Shown: positions 17,275 through 26,689 of the stretch, piece by piece
How the letters are laid out: each line of letters starts with the position of its first letter
How positions within the stretch are numbered: position 1 is the stretch's first letter
Origin: Fodinibius sp. Rm-B-1B1-1
Lineage (GTDB): Bacteria; Bacteroidota; Rhodothermia; Balneolales; Balneolaceae
NCBI RefSeq assembly: GCF_038594945.1
Contig: NZ_JBCFYD010000002.1
Coordinates: 186,001 to 250,000, forward strand
Length of the DNA stretch: 64,000 nt
Direction of reading: 5' to 3'
Program-made: the position numbers and the translations under genes
Notes under the pieces: model-generated
What the model was told of the DNA's origin: nothing
Database searches by the model: none
What the model saw: only the letters and a program-made list of their open reading frames with translations

Positions 17275-18588
17275 ATGAAAAAACGTTTGTTGGAAATTTT
17301 ATTTTGGGGCGTTATCTCGGCAGCTTTTATTGGTCCCGGTACCATAACAACGGCGGCCGCGGCGGGTGCTGAATTTGGATACGCTATCGTCTGGGCACTG
17401 GTTTTTTCGACCATCGCCTGCATTATTTTGCAGGAGTCGAGCGCGCGGTTAACCGTGGCCTCGGGTATCAACCTGGGTGAAGCCCTCAAGAAATATTTGT
17501 CAGATAGTATGCTGGGCAAGACAACACTCTGGTTGATTCTCGCGGCTATTATTCTCGGCTGTGCTGCCTACGAAGCGGGCAATATTTTGGGTGCTGTGGC
17601 TGGTATCGAGCTGCTACTGAATATACCATCGTACTGGGTAACCTCGCTGATCGGTATAATCGTTTTCTTATTGTTTTGGGTTAACAGCGTGGATGTAGTT
17701 GCTAAAATTATGGGCGTTATTGTTGCTTTTATGGGGGCTTGCTTTTTTGCTACGGCTGTAATTATGCAACCTGATTGGGGATCACTCTTGCAGAACATGG
17801 CGCTTCCCAGTTTCCCCGAAGGGTCGAGCATGCTTGTTTTGGCGCTTATTGGGACAACCGTTGTACCCTATAATCTGTTTTTGGGCTCCGGGATTGCAGC
17901 GGGTAAAAATTTGAAAGAAATGCGCATTAGCTTGACCATCGCGATTGGCCTTGGTGGACTCATTTCTATTGCGGTATTGGTTGTGGGGACGGCCATCATG
18001 GGGGAATTCAGTTTTGAAGGGCTTGCCGCCGCGTTAAGCGTACAGCTTGGTGGTTGGGCTTCAGTATTGTTGGGACTCGGATTGTTTGCCGCGGGATTAA
18101 CGTCGTCGATAACGGCCCCGATGGCAGCAGCTATTACGGCGCGAAGTATTTTAGCGGAAAAGGATAAAAAATCTAAAGGCAAGTGGAAGGAAAAGGGGAG
18201 ATTCTTTCGGATGGTCTGGATTGTGGTATTGCTGGTAGGACTCGCTTTTGGTCTATCACAAGTACGTCCCGTGCCCGCCATTATTCTGGCTCAGGCACTA
18301 AATGGAATTATTCTCCCACTGGTTGCGATCGGGTTGTTGATACTGGTTAATAATTTAGAGCTTATGACTCAGCGATCGGTGAATACGATTTTGTTTAATG
18401 TTGTGATGAGCATTGTAGTATTTATTACTATCATTATTGGAGTACGAAATATAGCGGGGGCGTTCACCAATTTTCTACCGATCGAACTTGTAAAAGAATC
18501 TTACATTTTAGGGACTTCTTTAATTGTGACGCTATTAATCAGCTGGCCAGTGTATCGAACAATTAGAAGATTACGAGAACAAAACTGA
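17275..18588 (+). CDS. Nramp-fold transporter lacking canonical metal-site residues
   Basis: A 437-residue protein with about 11 membrane segments and the LeuT-like Nramp layout. In true Nramp metal transporters TM1 carries DPGN and TM6 carries (A/M)PH. Here the TM1 sequence is Gly20-Pro-Gly-Thr23, and TM6 reads Val197-Pro-Tyr199-Asn. So the Asp, the Asn and the Met/His that hold Mn2+ or Fe2+ are all replaced. A metal function is therefore doubtful. The gene is 27 bp behind a 5-oxoprolinase, and B. subtilis also keeps an Nramp-family gene (ycsG) in its 5-oxoprolinase (kip/pxp) operon. Uptake of 5-oxoproline or a similar small acid is a reasonable inference. Basic residues at about 300-312 form a cytoplasmic loop. 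Confidence 0.75.
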   Translation: MKKRLLEILFWGVISAAFIGPGTITTAAAAGAEFGYAIVWALVFSTIACIILQESSARLTVASGINLGEALKKYLSDSMLGKTTLWLILAAIILGCAAYEAGNILGAVAGIELLLNIPSYWVTSLIGIIVFLLFWVNSVDVVAKIMGVIVAFMGACFFATAVIMQPDWGSLLQNMALPSFPEGSSMLVLALIGTTVVPYNLFLGSGIAAGKNLKEMRISLTIAIGLGGLISIAVLVVGTAIMGEFSFEGLAAALSVQLGGWASVLLGLGLFAAGLTSSITAPMAAAITARSILAEKDKKSKGKWKEKGRFFRMVWIVVLLVGLAFGLSQVRPVPAIILAQALNGIILPLVAIGLLILVNNLELMTQRSVNTILFNVVMSIVVFITIIIGVRNIAGAFTNFLPIELVKESYILGTSLIVTLLISWPVYRTIRRLREQN

Positions 18589-18605
18589 TTATAATTTCCC
18601 AAAGG

Positions 18606-19388
18606 CTACCAGCCGCCGCTGGCACCACCACCGCCGGAGCCAAATCCGCCCCCGCCGCTGAAGCCCCCAAATCCACCGCTGCCGGAACTTCCGCCTCCGA
18701 AACCGCCACCGCCGAGGAAGATAAACCCACCGGGACCAAGGGTTCTTCTTCGCTTACCTTTTTTACCACGCCCTTTACCTCCACCACAGGAAGAGGAGTA
18801 AAAGACAAAAAAGAGAAACAATAAGAAAATGATAAAGTCAGCGGTATTGCCGTCTTCTGATGATTTATTTTCAGTCAATTGCCCTTGGAACTCTCCGCTT
18901 GCGAGTTGAATGAGTGCTGAGGTAGCTCGATCTAATCCTCCGTAATAATCAGCTTTCTTAAAGCTGGGGGTCAATATTTCACGAACAATTCGTCCCGCCA
19001 TTACATCAGGGATAGCACCTTCCAATCCATATCCTACTTCAATACGCATTTTACGTTCTTCCTGAGCAATAAGAATGAGTACTCCGTTATCTTTATTGTC
19101 TTCCCACATTTTCCAATCATTAAATAAGGTGGTAGCCGCTTCTTCAATTGAGATCCCACCCAAGTTATCGAGCGTAGCAATAGAAATTACGGTAGTGGTT
19201 GTATCTCTATAATTGCGTAGTTTCTCTTCGAGCTGTTGACGTTCACCGGATGTAAGCATTTTGGCGAAATCATTGACGTGACCCACTGGTTCGGAGGGTA
19301 GGTCCTGTGCCAAAATAATACTGGGTAACAGGAATAGCGCGAGCAGAAAAGTTTTAAATAATGATGTTCTTCGTTTCGTGGAAAACAT
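18606..19388 (-). CDS. TPM-domain (YgcG-like) membrane protein
   Basis: A 260-residue protein with an N-terminal signal or anchor ending at ILAQ (about 27) and a TPM domain at about 35-165 (VGHVNDFAKMLTSGER, DNKDNGVLILIAQEERKMRIEVGYGLEGAIPD). A single membrane helix (DFIIFLLFLFFVFY) follows, then a basic patch, then a 35-residue tail almost wholly Gly/Ser/Phe. This arrangement is typical of YgcG proteins, which commonly pair with LemA. The TPM domain faces the periplasm. Proposed roles include photosystem II repair in plants (TLP18.3) and envelope maintenance in bacteria; no clear activity is established. It is the last gene of the lemA-ykoF-TPM-TPM operon, 24 bp after the previous TPM gene. 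Confidence 0.85.
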   Translation of the reverse strand: MFSTKRRTSLFKTFLLALFLLPSIILAQDLPSEPVGHVNDFAKMLTSGERQQLEEKLRNYRDTTTTVISIATLDNLGGISIEEAATTLFNDWKMWEDNKDNGVLILIAQEERKMRIEVGYGLEGAIPDVMAGRIVREILTPSFKKADYYGGLDRATSALIQLASGEFQGQLTENKSSEDGNTADFIIFLLFLFFVFYSSSCGGGKGRGKKGKRRRTLGPGGFIFLGGGGFGGGSSGSGGFGGFSGGGGFGSGGGGASGGW

Positions 19389-19412
19389 AACGGCTGTACT
19401 AAAAATTAAATC

Positions 19413-19862
19413 CTAATTCTTGTTGTTATTATAGCTAACCTCATTCGAAAGTTCATCGAGATCTCCTTTCTGATGATAAGGGAACAGTTGCTCCAGTTTA
19501 TTGCCTACTTTATGGACGGCTTTCTCAATACCCTCTTCGTATTCCTCATTTTTAAAGTGTTGAACTAAGATTTGCAGTATATCATCCCAGAATCCCTCAT
19601 CAACTTCACGATGAATGCCTTTTCCCGCATAGACGGCTGCTTTGTGGTCTTCTGTAGCAATATATATTAAAACGCCATTTTGTAGCTGGGTTTCATCCAT
19701 ACCCAGCTCGTGAAAAATTTGGGCCGCTTGATCTAATGCATCTCCTTCGCAGTGATGTTCAAGATGTATACGGATTTCTCCCGATGTTTTTTGTTCAGCA
19801 TTATTAATTGCTTCAACAATCTGCTGTTCTTCTTGTTCGCTTAAAAATTGTCTGGCAGGCAT
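19413..19862 (-). CDS. stand-alone TPM-domain protein
   Basis: A 149-residue protein consisting of one TPM domain, with EQKTSGEIRIHLEHHC, NGVLIYIATEDHKAAVYAGKGIH and DDILQILVQHF. It has no signal peptide or obvious membrane helix, so it may be cytoplasmic, unlike the second TPM protein encoded next to it. The Asn/Lys-rich C-terminal end looks disordered. It is third in the minus-strand operon, 25 bp after the ykoF-like gene. Function is unknown beyond the link with LemA. Confidence 0.82.
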   Translation of the reverse strand: MPARQFLSEQEEQQIVEAINNAEQKTSGEIRIHLEHHCEGDALDQAAQIFHELGMDETQLQNGVLIYIATEDHKAAVYAGKGIHREVDEGFWDDILQILVQHFKNEEYEEGIEKAVHKVGNKLEQLFPYHQKGDLDELSNEVSYNNNKN

Positions 19863-19887
19863 AGGAAAGTGTTAATAATTCAGATTA

Positions 19888-20466
19888 TTATGTTGGACTA
19901 TTAGCCGAAATGGATACGGTCATTACAGTGTGATTAGAACCCGCTTCTTTTGTTTTTTGAAAAACGCTGTGCAGCCCTTTAAAAATATCGTGAGAGTTTC
20001 CATCAAGACGGGTTTCGTAATGGGTTGGGGTAACTTTGACACCAAATGATTTCATATTCTCAATTTGCTCATAAATGGTATCCATATAATCACCCCCATC
20101 CATGGGGTATAGGGCGAACTTTGCAGCCACATCAAGCGAAAGGCGCTTGTTTGCAGATATATTCATGAGCTCATCACTTTCAGCCATATAGGAGTGTCCT
20201 TTTGTATCACCGGGACAACCCACAGAATAAGTGGCATGAAAAGCCACATGCTTCCCGCTTTGAGCAGTGTGAGCCAGTACTGATTGGCTGACATCAAGAA
20301 CATGAGCCATTCTTCCCCGCACGATGGTACTTACTTTATCGGTTTGTGTCCATGTTTTGGAAGTATCTGTTTTATCAATAGCCTTTGTTATGAGTTCAAC
20401 AAAATTATCACTCATAGGATGGATAGAAAAACTGCATCCTGCTAATGCTGCATTATCATCTGACAT
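19888..20466 (-). CDS. ykoF: YkoF-family thiamine/HMP-binding protein
   Basis: A 192-residue protein that clearly resembles B. subtilis YkoF. Shared blocks are AGCxFSxxPMxDxF near the N-terminus, TDTSKxWTxTDxxSTxxRG, FSIGCPGDTKG-like YSVGCPGDTKGHSYM, FALYPM, HYETRLDGNSHDIF and MTVSISANSP at the end. YkoF is a dimer of ferredoxin-like domains that binds thiamine or its pyrimidine (HMP) and is linked to HMP uptake (ykoEDC). No ykoEDC-type transporter or TPP riboswitch is visible here. The open frame continues upstream into lemA, but Met at 20466 begins the family-like N-terminus and leaves 43 bp after lemA. Its position between lemA and two TPM genes is unusual. Confidence 0.88.
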   Translation of the reverse strand: MSDDNAALAGCSFSIHPMSDNFVELITKAIDKTDTSKTWTQTDKVSTIVRGRMAHVLDVSQSVLAHTAQSGKHVAFHATYSVGCPGDTKGHSYMAESDELMNISANKRLSLDVAAKFALYPMDGGDYMDTIYEQIENMKSFGVKVTPTHYETRLDGNSHDIFKGLHSVFQKTKEAGSNHTVMTVSISANSPT

Positions 20467-20509
20467 AGTATTTGAGAAATTAGATTTGCAAATTTTAAAG
20501 GGGAATGAA

Positions 20510-21100
20510 TTAGGAGTCAAAGTTAACTTCCGGAACTTCTTCAGCTCCTTCATCGGCCTCGAAGAAAGCTTTTTGATCAAAGCCGAAAATTCCTGCAAAT
20601 ACGTTATTTGGGAATCTCTTTACCGTAGTATTGTAGTCTCGTACAGCTTCATTAAAACGTTGTCGTTCAGTTGCTATTCGGTTTTCGGTTCCTTCGAGTT
20701 GGACTTGCAGATCCCTGAAATTCTGATTGGCTTTTAGCTCAGGATATTTTTCTACAGTTACAAGCATCCGTGATAAGGCGCCGGAAAGCTGCTGTTGCGC
20801 CTGCTGGAACTGCTGAATCTTTTGTGGATTATTGAGGTCATCAGCTGATATCTGAATAGAACTGGCTTTGCTACGTGCTTCTGTAACTTGAGTTAGTGTT
20901 TCCTGCTCAAAATCAGCCGCCCCTTTTACTGTATTGACTAAGTTGGGTACCAGGTCGGCGCGTCGTTGGTATTGGTTTTCAACTTGTGCCCAAGATTGTT
21001 CAACGTTCTGTCCTTGCTCTACTAAAGTATTATATTTTCCAATGCCGATAAAAACCAACAAGGCGATAACGCCTAATCCGATAATAGTCTTAATATTCAT
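20510..21100 (-). CDS. lemA: LemA family protein
   Basis: A 196-residue protein with an N-terminal membrane helix (IIGLGVIALLVFIGIG) followed by a four-helix-bundle domain. The LemA signatures are present: YNTLVEQGQNVEQSWAQVENQYQRRADLVPNLVNTVKG at about 24-61, LVTVEKYPELKANQNF, and a C-terminal YNTTVKRFPNNVFAGIFGF. LemA proteins are anchored in the membrane and often lie in operons with TPM-domain genes, as here. Their biochemical role is unclear. The gene heads the four-gene minus-strand operon and is divergent from the HAD gene. Confidence 0.92.
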   Translation of the reverse strand: MNIKTIIGLGVIALLVFIGIGKYNTLVEQGQNVEQSWAQVENQYQRRADLVPNLVNTVKGAADFEQETLTQVTEARSKASSIQISADDLNNPQKIQQFQQAQQQLSGALSRMLVTVEKYPELKANQNFRDLQVQLEGTENRIATERQRFNEAVRDYNTTVKRFPNNVFAGIFGFDQKAFFEADEGAEEVPEVNFDS

Positions 21101-21295
21101 GACCTAAATGTATTTTGTTAATAATTGTGGAGCACAAATATACGAAAGCATTCATAAATTGATGCATGCTTTCCGATTAAAAAAAAATTGAAGATTATTA
21201 TAGAAGGGCAAATACTTAGGGGGTTTTCATTTTTAAATCTTAGCAATCAAATCCCTATCTTTGAGCGAATCATTTTTCAACTGCAAATTTACGCT

Positions 21296-21988
21296 TTGTC
21301 TTACCAATTTATCTACTTTGATCTGGACGATACGTTACTGGATCACAAATCTGCAGAGGCCGCGGGATTAAAAGATGTCCACCGCCATTTTGGGCTTTTT
21401 GAAAATACCGGCACTGAAGAACTTATTGATGTATATCATCAAGTTAATAGCAAGCAATGGAGTTTGTATAGTCAGGCAAAAGTGACCCGGGATGAGCTAC
21501 AGCGCAATCGGTTTGAGTTGACGCTAAAAGAGCTCGGTCTGGATAAAAGCCGATACGAAGAAGTTGGTAATTTTTATATGCAGGCGTATCGCAATCACTG
21601 GCAGTGGCTTGATGGTGCGAAGGAAGCATATTATGGAATTCTTGAGAAGTATCCCGTTGGTATCTTAACCAATGGCTTTGCCGAAACGCAGCGCAAAAAG
21701 TTCGAAGCTTTTGATTTATATAATTCTGCTCAGGCAACCGTCATTTCGGAAGAGGTTGGAGTGCTAAAACCTCATCCCGATGTGTTTGAATACGCTACTG
21801 AGCAAGCGGGAGTCTCTAAAGATGAGATTTTATATGTAGGTGATTCATTTAGTTCTGATGTGGAAGGAGGAACACAGTTTGGATGGAATGTAGCTTGGTT
21901 TACCCAAAATGGGGAGGCGGATAAGCATCAGAAAGCCGATTTTGTATTTGCTGATTTTATAGATTTGAAAAACTTGTTGAAGGTTTAA
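21296..21988 (+). CDS. HAD superfamily hydrolase, YjjG-like
   Basis: About 230 residues of a HAD phosphatase with a helical cap domain. Motif I is DLDDT with the nucleophile at Asp9 if TTG 21296 is the start. Motif II is in ILTNGF, motif III the Lys of LKPHPDVF, and motif IV GDSFSSDVEGG. The arrangement is that of YjjG/pyrimidine 5'-nucleotidases, which remove phosphate from non-canonical or surplus nucleotides. The frame is open from 21188, but the extra 36 residues resemble no part of the family, so the start just before SYQFIYFDLDDT is preferred. It is divergent from lemA and 72 bp upstream of purL. Confidence 0.82.
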   Translation: MSYQFIYFDLDDTLLDHKSAEAAGLKDVHRHFGLFENTGTEELIDVYHQVNSKQWSLYSQAKVTRDELQRNRFELTLKELGLDKSRYEEVGNFYMQAYRNHWQWLDGAKEAYYGILEKYPVGILTNGFAETQRKKFEAFDLYNSAQATVISEEVGVLKPHPDVFEYATEQAGVSKDEILYVGDSFSSDVEGGTQFGWNVAWFTQNGEADKHQKADFVFADFIDLKNLLKV

Positions 21989-22038
21989 AGTTAAAGGTTG
22001 AGGGTTAGATCTTTGTCTAACCTTGAACCTTCAACTTT
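21987..22038. repeat. imperfect 23-bp inverted repeat between the HAD gene and purL
   Basis: Arms 21987-22009 and 22016-22038 match at 20 of 23 positions around a 6-nt loop. The arms are built from the phrase GTTGAAGGTT, also found as a tandem repeat at 37151-37192. It starts inside the last codon of the HAD gene and lies just upstream of the purL start. Confidence 0.75.
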
Positions 22039-22060
22039 CCATCATATAACAATAAGCCTA

Positions 22061-24319
22061 ATGTCTGATAACACGATGAAGGAGCCGGAAGTAACACTTG
22101 AATTAGCCAAAGATCACGGATTGACCGAAGAGGAATTTGAGATGATCAAAGATTATCTCGGTCGTACCCCAAATTTTACCGAGCTTGGGGTTTATTCGGT
22201 GATGTGGAGTGAACATTGTTCGTATAAAAACTCTATCTTAGAAATAAAAAAACTGCCCAACGAAGGTCCGCAGATGCTGGTAGGAGCAGGAGAAGAAAAT
22301 GCCGGGTTAGTTGATATTGGTGATGGACTTGGTTGTGTATTTAAAGTTGAGAGCCATAATCACCCGTCCGCAATTGAACCGTATGAAGGTGCTGCGACCG
22401 GTGTTGGTGGCATTCATCGTGATATTTTTACCATGGGTGCTCGTCCGGTTGCCAGTCTCAACTCCTTACGTTTTGGTGATATGGATACGCCTCGTGTTCG
22501 TTTCCTGTTGGATGGCGTTGTGCGCGGTATCGCAGATTACGGTAATTCCTTCGGCGTGCCGATGGTAGGCGGAGAAATCTATTTTGATGAAAAATATGAG
22601 GGCAATCCGCTGGTAAATGCTATGAGTGTTGGAATTGTAAAGGAAGATCAGACGGCATCGGCTATTGCCGAGGGGGTTGGGAATCCGGTAATTATCGTTG
22701 GTTCAGATACCGGACGAGATGGTATTCACGGGGCAACCTTTGCCTCTGAAGAAATTAGTGAAGAAAGTGAGGATAAGCGTCCCAGTGTGCAAGTGGGCGA
22801 TCCGTTTTCAGAGAAGCAATTGCTCGAAGCTACACTTGAAGTTATTAAAAATGGCGGTATCGTTGGTGTTCAGGATATGGGGGCTGCCGGCATCAGTTGT
22901 TCGTCTTCTGAAATGACTGCCAAGGGAGGCGTGGGAATGAAGCTGGACTTGGACAAAGTTCCAGCCCGCGAAGATGGTATGACGGCTTACGAGCTGTTGC
23001 TCTCCGAAAGCCAAGAGCGGATGCTGGTTGTAGCTGAAGAAGGACGTGAACAGGAGATTATCGATATTTATGAGAAGTGGGATCTGAATGCGGTAGTTAT
23101 TGGTGAGGTTGTCGAAGGTGAAAACGTAACCTATCTCAAAGATGGCGAAGTGAAAGCTGATATTCCCGCTGATAGTTTGGTGTTGGGCGGCGGTGCTCCG
23201 CGTTATAAGCGTGAGACGAAGAAGCCCGAATATTTGGATGATGTGCAGTCATTTGACATTGATTCACTTGACCATCCCAAAAACCACAATGATGTAATTA
23301 AAAAATTATTAGGATCACCGAACATTGCTTCCAAGCGTTGGGCGTATGAGCAGTATGATACGATGGTACGCACTAATACAGTGAACGGCCCTGGTGCTTC
23401 GGATTCTGGCGTGGTACGTATCAAAGGCACGAAAAAAGGGCTGGCTGTTAAGACCGATTGCAATGGTCGATATGTGTATTTGAATCCACGTAAAGGTGGA
23501 CAAATTGCGGTGGCAGAATCAGCTCGAAATGTGGTTTGCAGTGGTGCTAAACCGATGGCTATTACAAACTGTCTGAACTTTGGAAATCCCTATAAACCAG
23601 AAGTGTATTGGACGTTTAAGGAAGCACTTGCAGGGATGGGTGAAGCTTGTCGGATGTTTAATACGCCGGTGACGGGTGGAAATGTGAGCTTCTATAATGA
23701 GAATCCTGAGATGGCAATTTTCCCAACGCCGGTTATTGGTATGTTGGGATTGATTGAAGATGTGGAAAATCATCGTATGACTCCTGAGTTTAAGAATGAG
23801 TCTGATGTAATCTATTACGTTGGTGCTCCTCGAAAAGGGTTAGGGGGGAGTGAGTATCTGCATACGCTTCATGATTTGACGACGGGTGATGCTCCCGATA
23901 TTGATCTCGAATTTGAGAGTCGATTGCAATCAACGTTGCTGGAAGCAATTCAGCAGCAGATTGTTAATGCGGCACATGATATTTCGGATGGCGGTCTGGC
24001 AACAACGTTAGCTGAAATGGCGATATTTGCTGGCAAGGGCGCTGACATTTCAGTAGATGATTTGGGAGATAATGACTATGAAGTACTTTACAGCGAAGCA
24101 CAATCTGGAGTAGTAGTCACTTGCGAAGCCGAAATGAAAGGGCAGCTCGAATCACATCTACAAAACCAAGAGATTCCTTTTGAGGAATTAGGTACTGTAA
24201 CAAATAATGATTTGTTAACTGTAGATGAGCTGGTGAACTTGTCGGTAGAGGAGATGTACGATATCTATGATAACGTTATTGAGCAAGCTATGAAGCAAAA
24301 AGATGATGTGGTAGCGTAG
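22061..24319 (+). CDS. purL: phosphoribosylformylglycinamidine synthase subunit PurL
   Basis: About 752 residues, the small (Bacillus-type) PurL. It makes FGAM from FGAR and ATP in purine synthesis, and needs PurQ and PurS as partners, neither of which is in this window. Typical blocks are [44 protein letters not shown], and the second ATP domain with ISDGGLA. ATG 22061 ([11 protein letters not shown]) is the likely start; the in-frame upstream extension to 21998 crosses an inverted repeat. A terminator follows. Confidence 0.95.
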   Translation: MSDNTMKEPEVTLELAKDHGLTEEEFEMIKDYLGRTPNFTELGVYSVMWSEHCSYKNSILEIKKLPNEGPQMLVGAGEENAGLVDIGDGLGCVFKVESHNHPSAIEPYEGAATGVGGIHRDIFTMGARPVASLNSLRFGDMDTPRVRFLLDGVVRGIADYGNSFGVPMVGGEIYFDEKYEGNPLVNAMSVGIVKEDQTASAIAEGVGNPVIIVGSDTGRDGIHGATFASEEISEESEDKRPSVQVGDPFSEKQLLEATLEVIKNGGIVGVQDMGAAGISCSSSEMTAKGGVGMKLDLDKVPAREDGMTAYELLLSESQERMLVVAEEGREQEIIDIYEKWDLNAVVIGEVVEGENVTYLKDGEVKADIPADSLVLGGGAPRYKRETKKPEYLDDVQSFDIDSLDHPKNHNDVIKKLLGSPNIASKRWAYEQYDTMVRTNTVNGPGASDSGVVRIKGTKKGLAVKTDCNGRYVYLNPRKGGQIAVAESARNVVCSGAKPMAITNCLNFGNPYKPEVYWTFKEALAGMGEACRMFNTPVTGGNVSFYNENPEMAIFPTPVIGMLGLIEDVENHRMTPEFKNESDVIYYVGAPRKGLGGSEYLHTLHDLTTGDAPDIDLEFESRLQSTLLEAIQQQIVNAAHDISDGGLATTLAEMAIFAGKGADISVDDLGDNDYEVLYSEAQSGVVVTCEAEMKGQLESHLQNQEIPFEELGTVTNNDLLTVDELVNLSVEEMYDIYDNVIEQAMKQKDDVVA

Positions 24320-24346
24320 TTTGGATTCTAAATAGTGAAAGTTATG

Positions 24347-24384
24347 GGCTGTCGGTAATCTGTATGCTGGCAGCCTTCTTTTTT
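24347..24384 (+). terminator. terminator after purL
   Basis: GGCTGTC pairs with GGCAGCC (one wobble) around a 15-nt loop, followed by TTCTTTTTT. Confidence 0.75.
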
Positions 24385-24479
24385 GAACGAAAGTTCAGCC
24401 AATTTTATTCAATTATTTTCACAATAAATAATTATCCGTTCAGATCAGTGTGTATCTGTGGCTTAAAAAAACGAGTATT

Positions 24480-25199
24480 ATGAAAAATAAGATTGTATTG
24501 ATTGTTGGTGGATCAGGAGGAATTGGAAGTGCTTGTGGACGCGTGTTTGCCAAGGCGGGTGCCAAAGTGGTACTTGCAGCGCGAAACCAGGAGAAGGTAG
24601 AAAAGGTGGCTCAAGAAATTAATGATTCCGGTGGGGAAGCCTTTGTGATTGGCGTTGATGTCACTGATTTAGCTTCGGTATCAAAAATGGCCCGGGAGGT
24701 AACCCAGGATCTCGGACCTATTGATGTGCTGGTGAATGCTTTCGGTACTGCTGTTATTCAACCACTTTTGGACATCAATCCCGAAGAAGCCAAAGAGATG
24801 CTGGATGTGAATGTGTATGGGACGTTTTTGGTGACGCAGACGGTGGTGCGTTATATGGCGACGGAGAAGAAGGGACGTGTTATTATGTTTCCTGGCAGTG
24901 TGGGTAAGTATCCTATGAAGAATTCGTCGATCTACTCAGCTTCGAAATTTGCCATTACAGGATTTACAAAGTCGCTGGTTGAAGAGCATAAGCGTAGCGG
25001 AGTTAAGTTTACGCTTATGCATTTGGGCGGCGTAGATACCCCGATGTGGGATAGCAATACCGTGGATATGCGTGTTCAAAAAGACAAAATGTTGTCGCCA
25101 GAAGAAGTGGCTAAATCCGTGTATTATGCTGCCAATCAGCCTGAAGGTTCGGTCCTAAACGAAATTACGATTCAGCCTGAATCGCATCAAATGGTGTAA
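24480..25199 (+). CDS. SDR family oxidoreductase
   Basis: A 239-residue classical short-chain dehydrogenase/reductase. The cofactor motif GGSGGIGSACG lies at 10-20, with the acidic VDVTD at 59-63 and VNAFG at 85-89 (in place of NNAG). The catalytic residues are Ser140, Tyr152 and Lys156 in YSASK. The protein is cytoplasmic and uses NAD(P)H. The substrate is not apparent, and no pathway genes adjoin. The frame extends to 24450, but ATG 24480 begins the conserved strand. The gene is convergent with the lysine transaminase gene. Confidence 0.88.
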   Translation: MKNKIVLIVGGSGGIGSACGRVFAKAGAKVVLAARNQEKVEKVAQEINDSGGEAFVIGVDVTDLASVSKMAREVTQDLGPIDVLVNAFGTAVIQPLLDINPEEAKEMLDVNVYGTFLVTQTVVRYMATEKKGRVIMFPGSVGKYPMKNSSIYSASKFAITGFTKSLVEEHKRSGVKFTLMHLGGVDTPMWDSNTVDMRVQKDKMLSPEEVAKSVYYAANQPEGSVLNEITIQPESHQMV

Positions 25200-25208
25200 A
25201 ACAGTTGA

Positions 25209-25251
25209 CAGTTAGCAGTATTTTAGTTCTGATATTATTTACTGCTAACTG
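25209..25251. repeat. perfect 12-bp inverted repeat between convergent genes
   Basis: CAGTTAGCAGTA (25209-25220) and TACTGCTAACTG (25240-25251) enclose a 19-nt AT-rich loop. It may serve as a bidirectional terminator for the SDR and lysine transaminase genes, though the T-tracts are weak. Confidence 0.7.
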
Positions 25252-25289
25252 TTACTGCTTACTAATTTTGTTTGAGTGAGGGGCGGAGA

Positions 25290-26618
25290 TTAATCCATTG
25301 TTGACTTAATGGACTCCTCGATGATGTCGAGTCCTTCCTCAATTTGATCTTTATTGACGGTTAATGGCGGACGGAATCGCATGGTTCGTTCTCCGCAGGA
25401 GAGAATCATCAAGTTATTCTGGAAGCATTCTTTAATTACTGAATCCCGGGTATGGGTATCGGGGAAATCAACAGCACAGAACAACCCTTTACCCCGTGGG
25501 TTTGTAACGTGTTCAAATTTTTGGGTTAGATCATTAATTTTATCCTGTAAAAAGTTACCTACCGTAGCGGCATTATCGACGAGGTTTTCATCTTCAATTA
25601 CCTGTAAAATACGTCCAAACCGAACCATATCTACCAGGTTTCCGCCCCATGTCGAGTTAATACGTGAAGAGACATGGAAGCAATTGGTTTCGACATCGTC
25701 GATACGTTTACTGGCTAAGATTCCACAAACTTGTGCTTTTTTACCAAAAGCTAAGATATCTGGTTTAACATAGTGCTCATGGGCCCAGAATTTTCCAGTT
25801 AGTGCAACGCCCGTTTGTACCTCATCATAAATGAGCAGCGCTTCATGTTTATCGGCCAGATCACGAAGCGCTTGGTGAAATTCCTTGCGAAAATGACGGT
25901 CGCCTCCTTCACCTTGAATGGGTTCCAGGATGATACAGGCAATTTCATCTTTGTACATCTCAAAGTATCGCTCGGCTTGGGCAATAGCGCGTTCTTCATG
26001 CGCCACCGTTTGTCGGATATGTTCATCAGTAGCTGGATAAGTCATAGCCGGAGAGGTAATGCGCGGCCAGTCGAACTTTGGAAAGTATTTTACTTTTTTG
26101 GGATCTGTATTGGTCAACGACATCGTATATCCCGACCGACCGTGAAAGGCCTGTTCTAAGTGGAGGACTTTATGTCCTTTTTCTTGCCGATAACCTTTCT
26201 CAAAATTCTTTTGCACTTTCCAATCAAAGGCTACCTTAAGGGCATTTTCAACCGCTAATGCACCGCCGGAAATAAAGAACGAGTAGGGGAGGTAATCCGG
26301 AATGCCGACACGATCAAAATTGTCTACAAATTCAGCCATCTCTTCGGTATAGACATCCGAGTTGGAAGGCTTGTTAATAGCAACTTTGCCAATCTTTTGT
26401 TGGAACTCCTCGTTAGCCAGTTGAGGGTGATTCATTCCCAGTGGATTAGAGGCAAAAAAAGTAAAGAAATCCAGATAACGCTCTCCGCTCTTCGCATCAT
26501 ATAGATAGGTCCCTTCACTCTTTTCGAGATCAAGCACAATATCGTACCCATCCGTTAAAATATGTTTTTGTAGAATCTTGTGTACTTGTGCGGGAGCAAC
26601 TGTGTTGGATGTGGACAT
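25290..26618 (-). CDS. lat: L-lysine 6-transaminase
   Basis: A 442-residue class III aminotransferase. Family-specific blocks are FFTFFASNPLGMNHP, the FISGGALAVENALK dimer/PLP region, EPIQGEGGDRHFR, YDEVQTGVALTGK, the PLP-lysine segment ILAFGKKAQVCG, and INSTWGGNLVDMVR. The last is typical of lysine epsilon-aminotransferase. The enzyme moves the epsilon-amino group of L-lysine to 2-oxoglutarate, giving 2-aminoadipate 6-semialdehyde (which cyclises to piperideine-6-carboxylate) and glutamate. It could act in lysine catabolism or in making pipecolate or aminoadipate. It is divergent from the initiator tRNA gene and monocistronic, with an inverted repeat behind it. Confidence 0.9.
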   Translation of the reverse strand: MSTSNTVAPAQVHKILQKHILTDGYDIVLDLEKSEGTYLYDAKSGERYLDFFTFFASNPLGMNHPQLANEEFQQKIGKVAINKPSNSDVYTEEMAEFVDNFDRVGIPDYLPYSFFISGGALAVENALKVAFDWKVQKNFEKGYRQEKGHKVLHLEQAFHGRSGYTMSLTNTDPKKVKYFPKFDWPRITSPAMTYPATDEHIRQTVAHEERAIAQAERYFEMYKDEIACIILEPIQGEGGDRHFRKEFHQALRDLADKHEALLIYDEVQTGVALTGKFWAHEHYVKPDILAFGKKAQVCGILASKRIDDVETNCFHVSSRINSTWGGNLVDMVRFGRILQVIEDENLVDNAATVGNFLQDKINDLTQKFEHVTNPRGKGLFCAVDFPDTHTRDSVIKECFQNNLMILSCGERTMRFRPPLTVNKDQIEEGLDIIEESIKSTMD

Positions 26619-26689
26619 ATGCCTCCTAATAGCTTTTAATTAATGTTTATGTGTCGGAGTCTAACCGGGAAAGAATTTTGAATTTACTA

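Noticed and set aside
18563-18808. Val/Ala-rich minus-strand frame inside the TPM gene end
   Set aside because: The composition comes from reading the Gly-rich coding region in another frame.
19863-20509. TPP riboswitch controlling the ykoF-like gene
   Set aside because: No CTGAGA or ACCTGATC-type thi-box elements are seen upstream of ykoF or of lemA.
20467-20598. N-terminal extension of the ykoF frame into lemA
   Set aside because: It overlaps the lemA coding region, and the family N-terminus begins at Met 20466.
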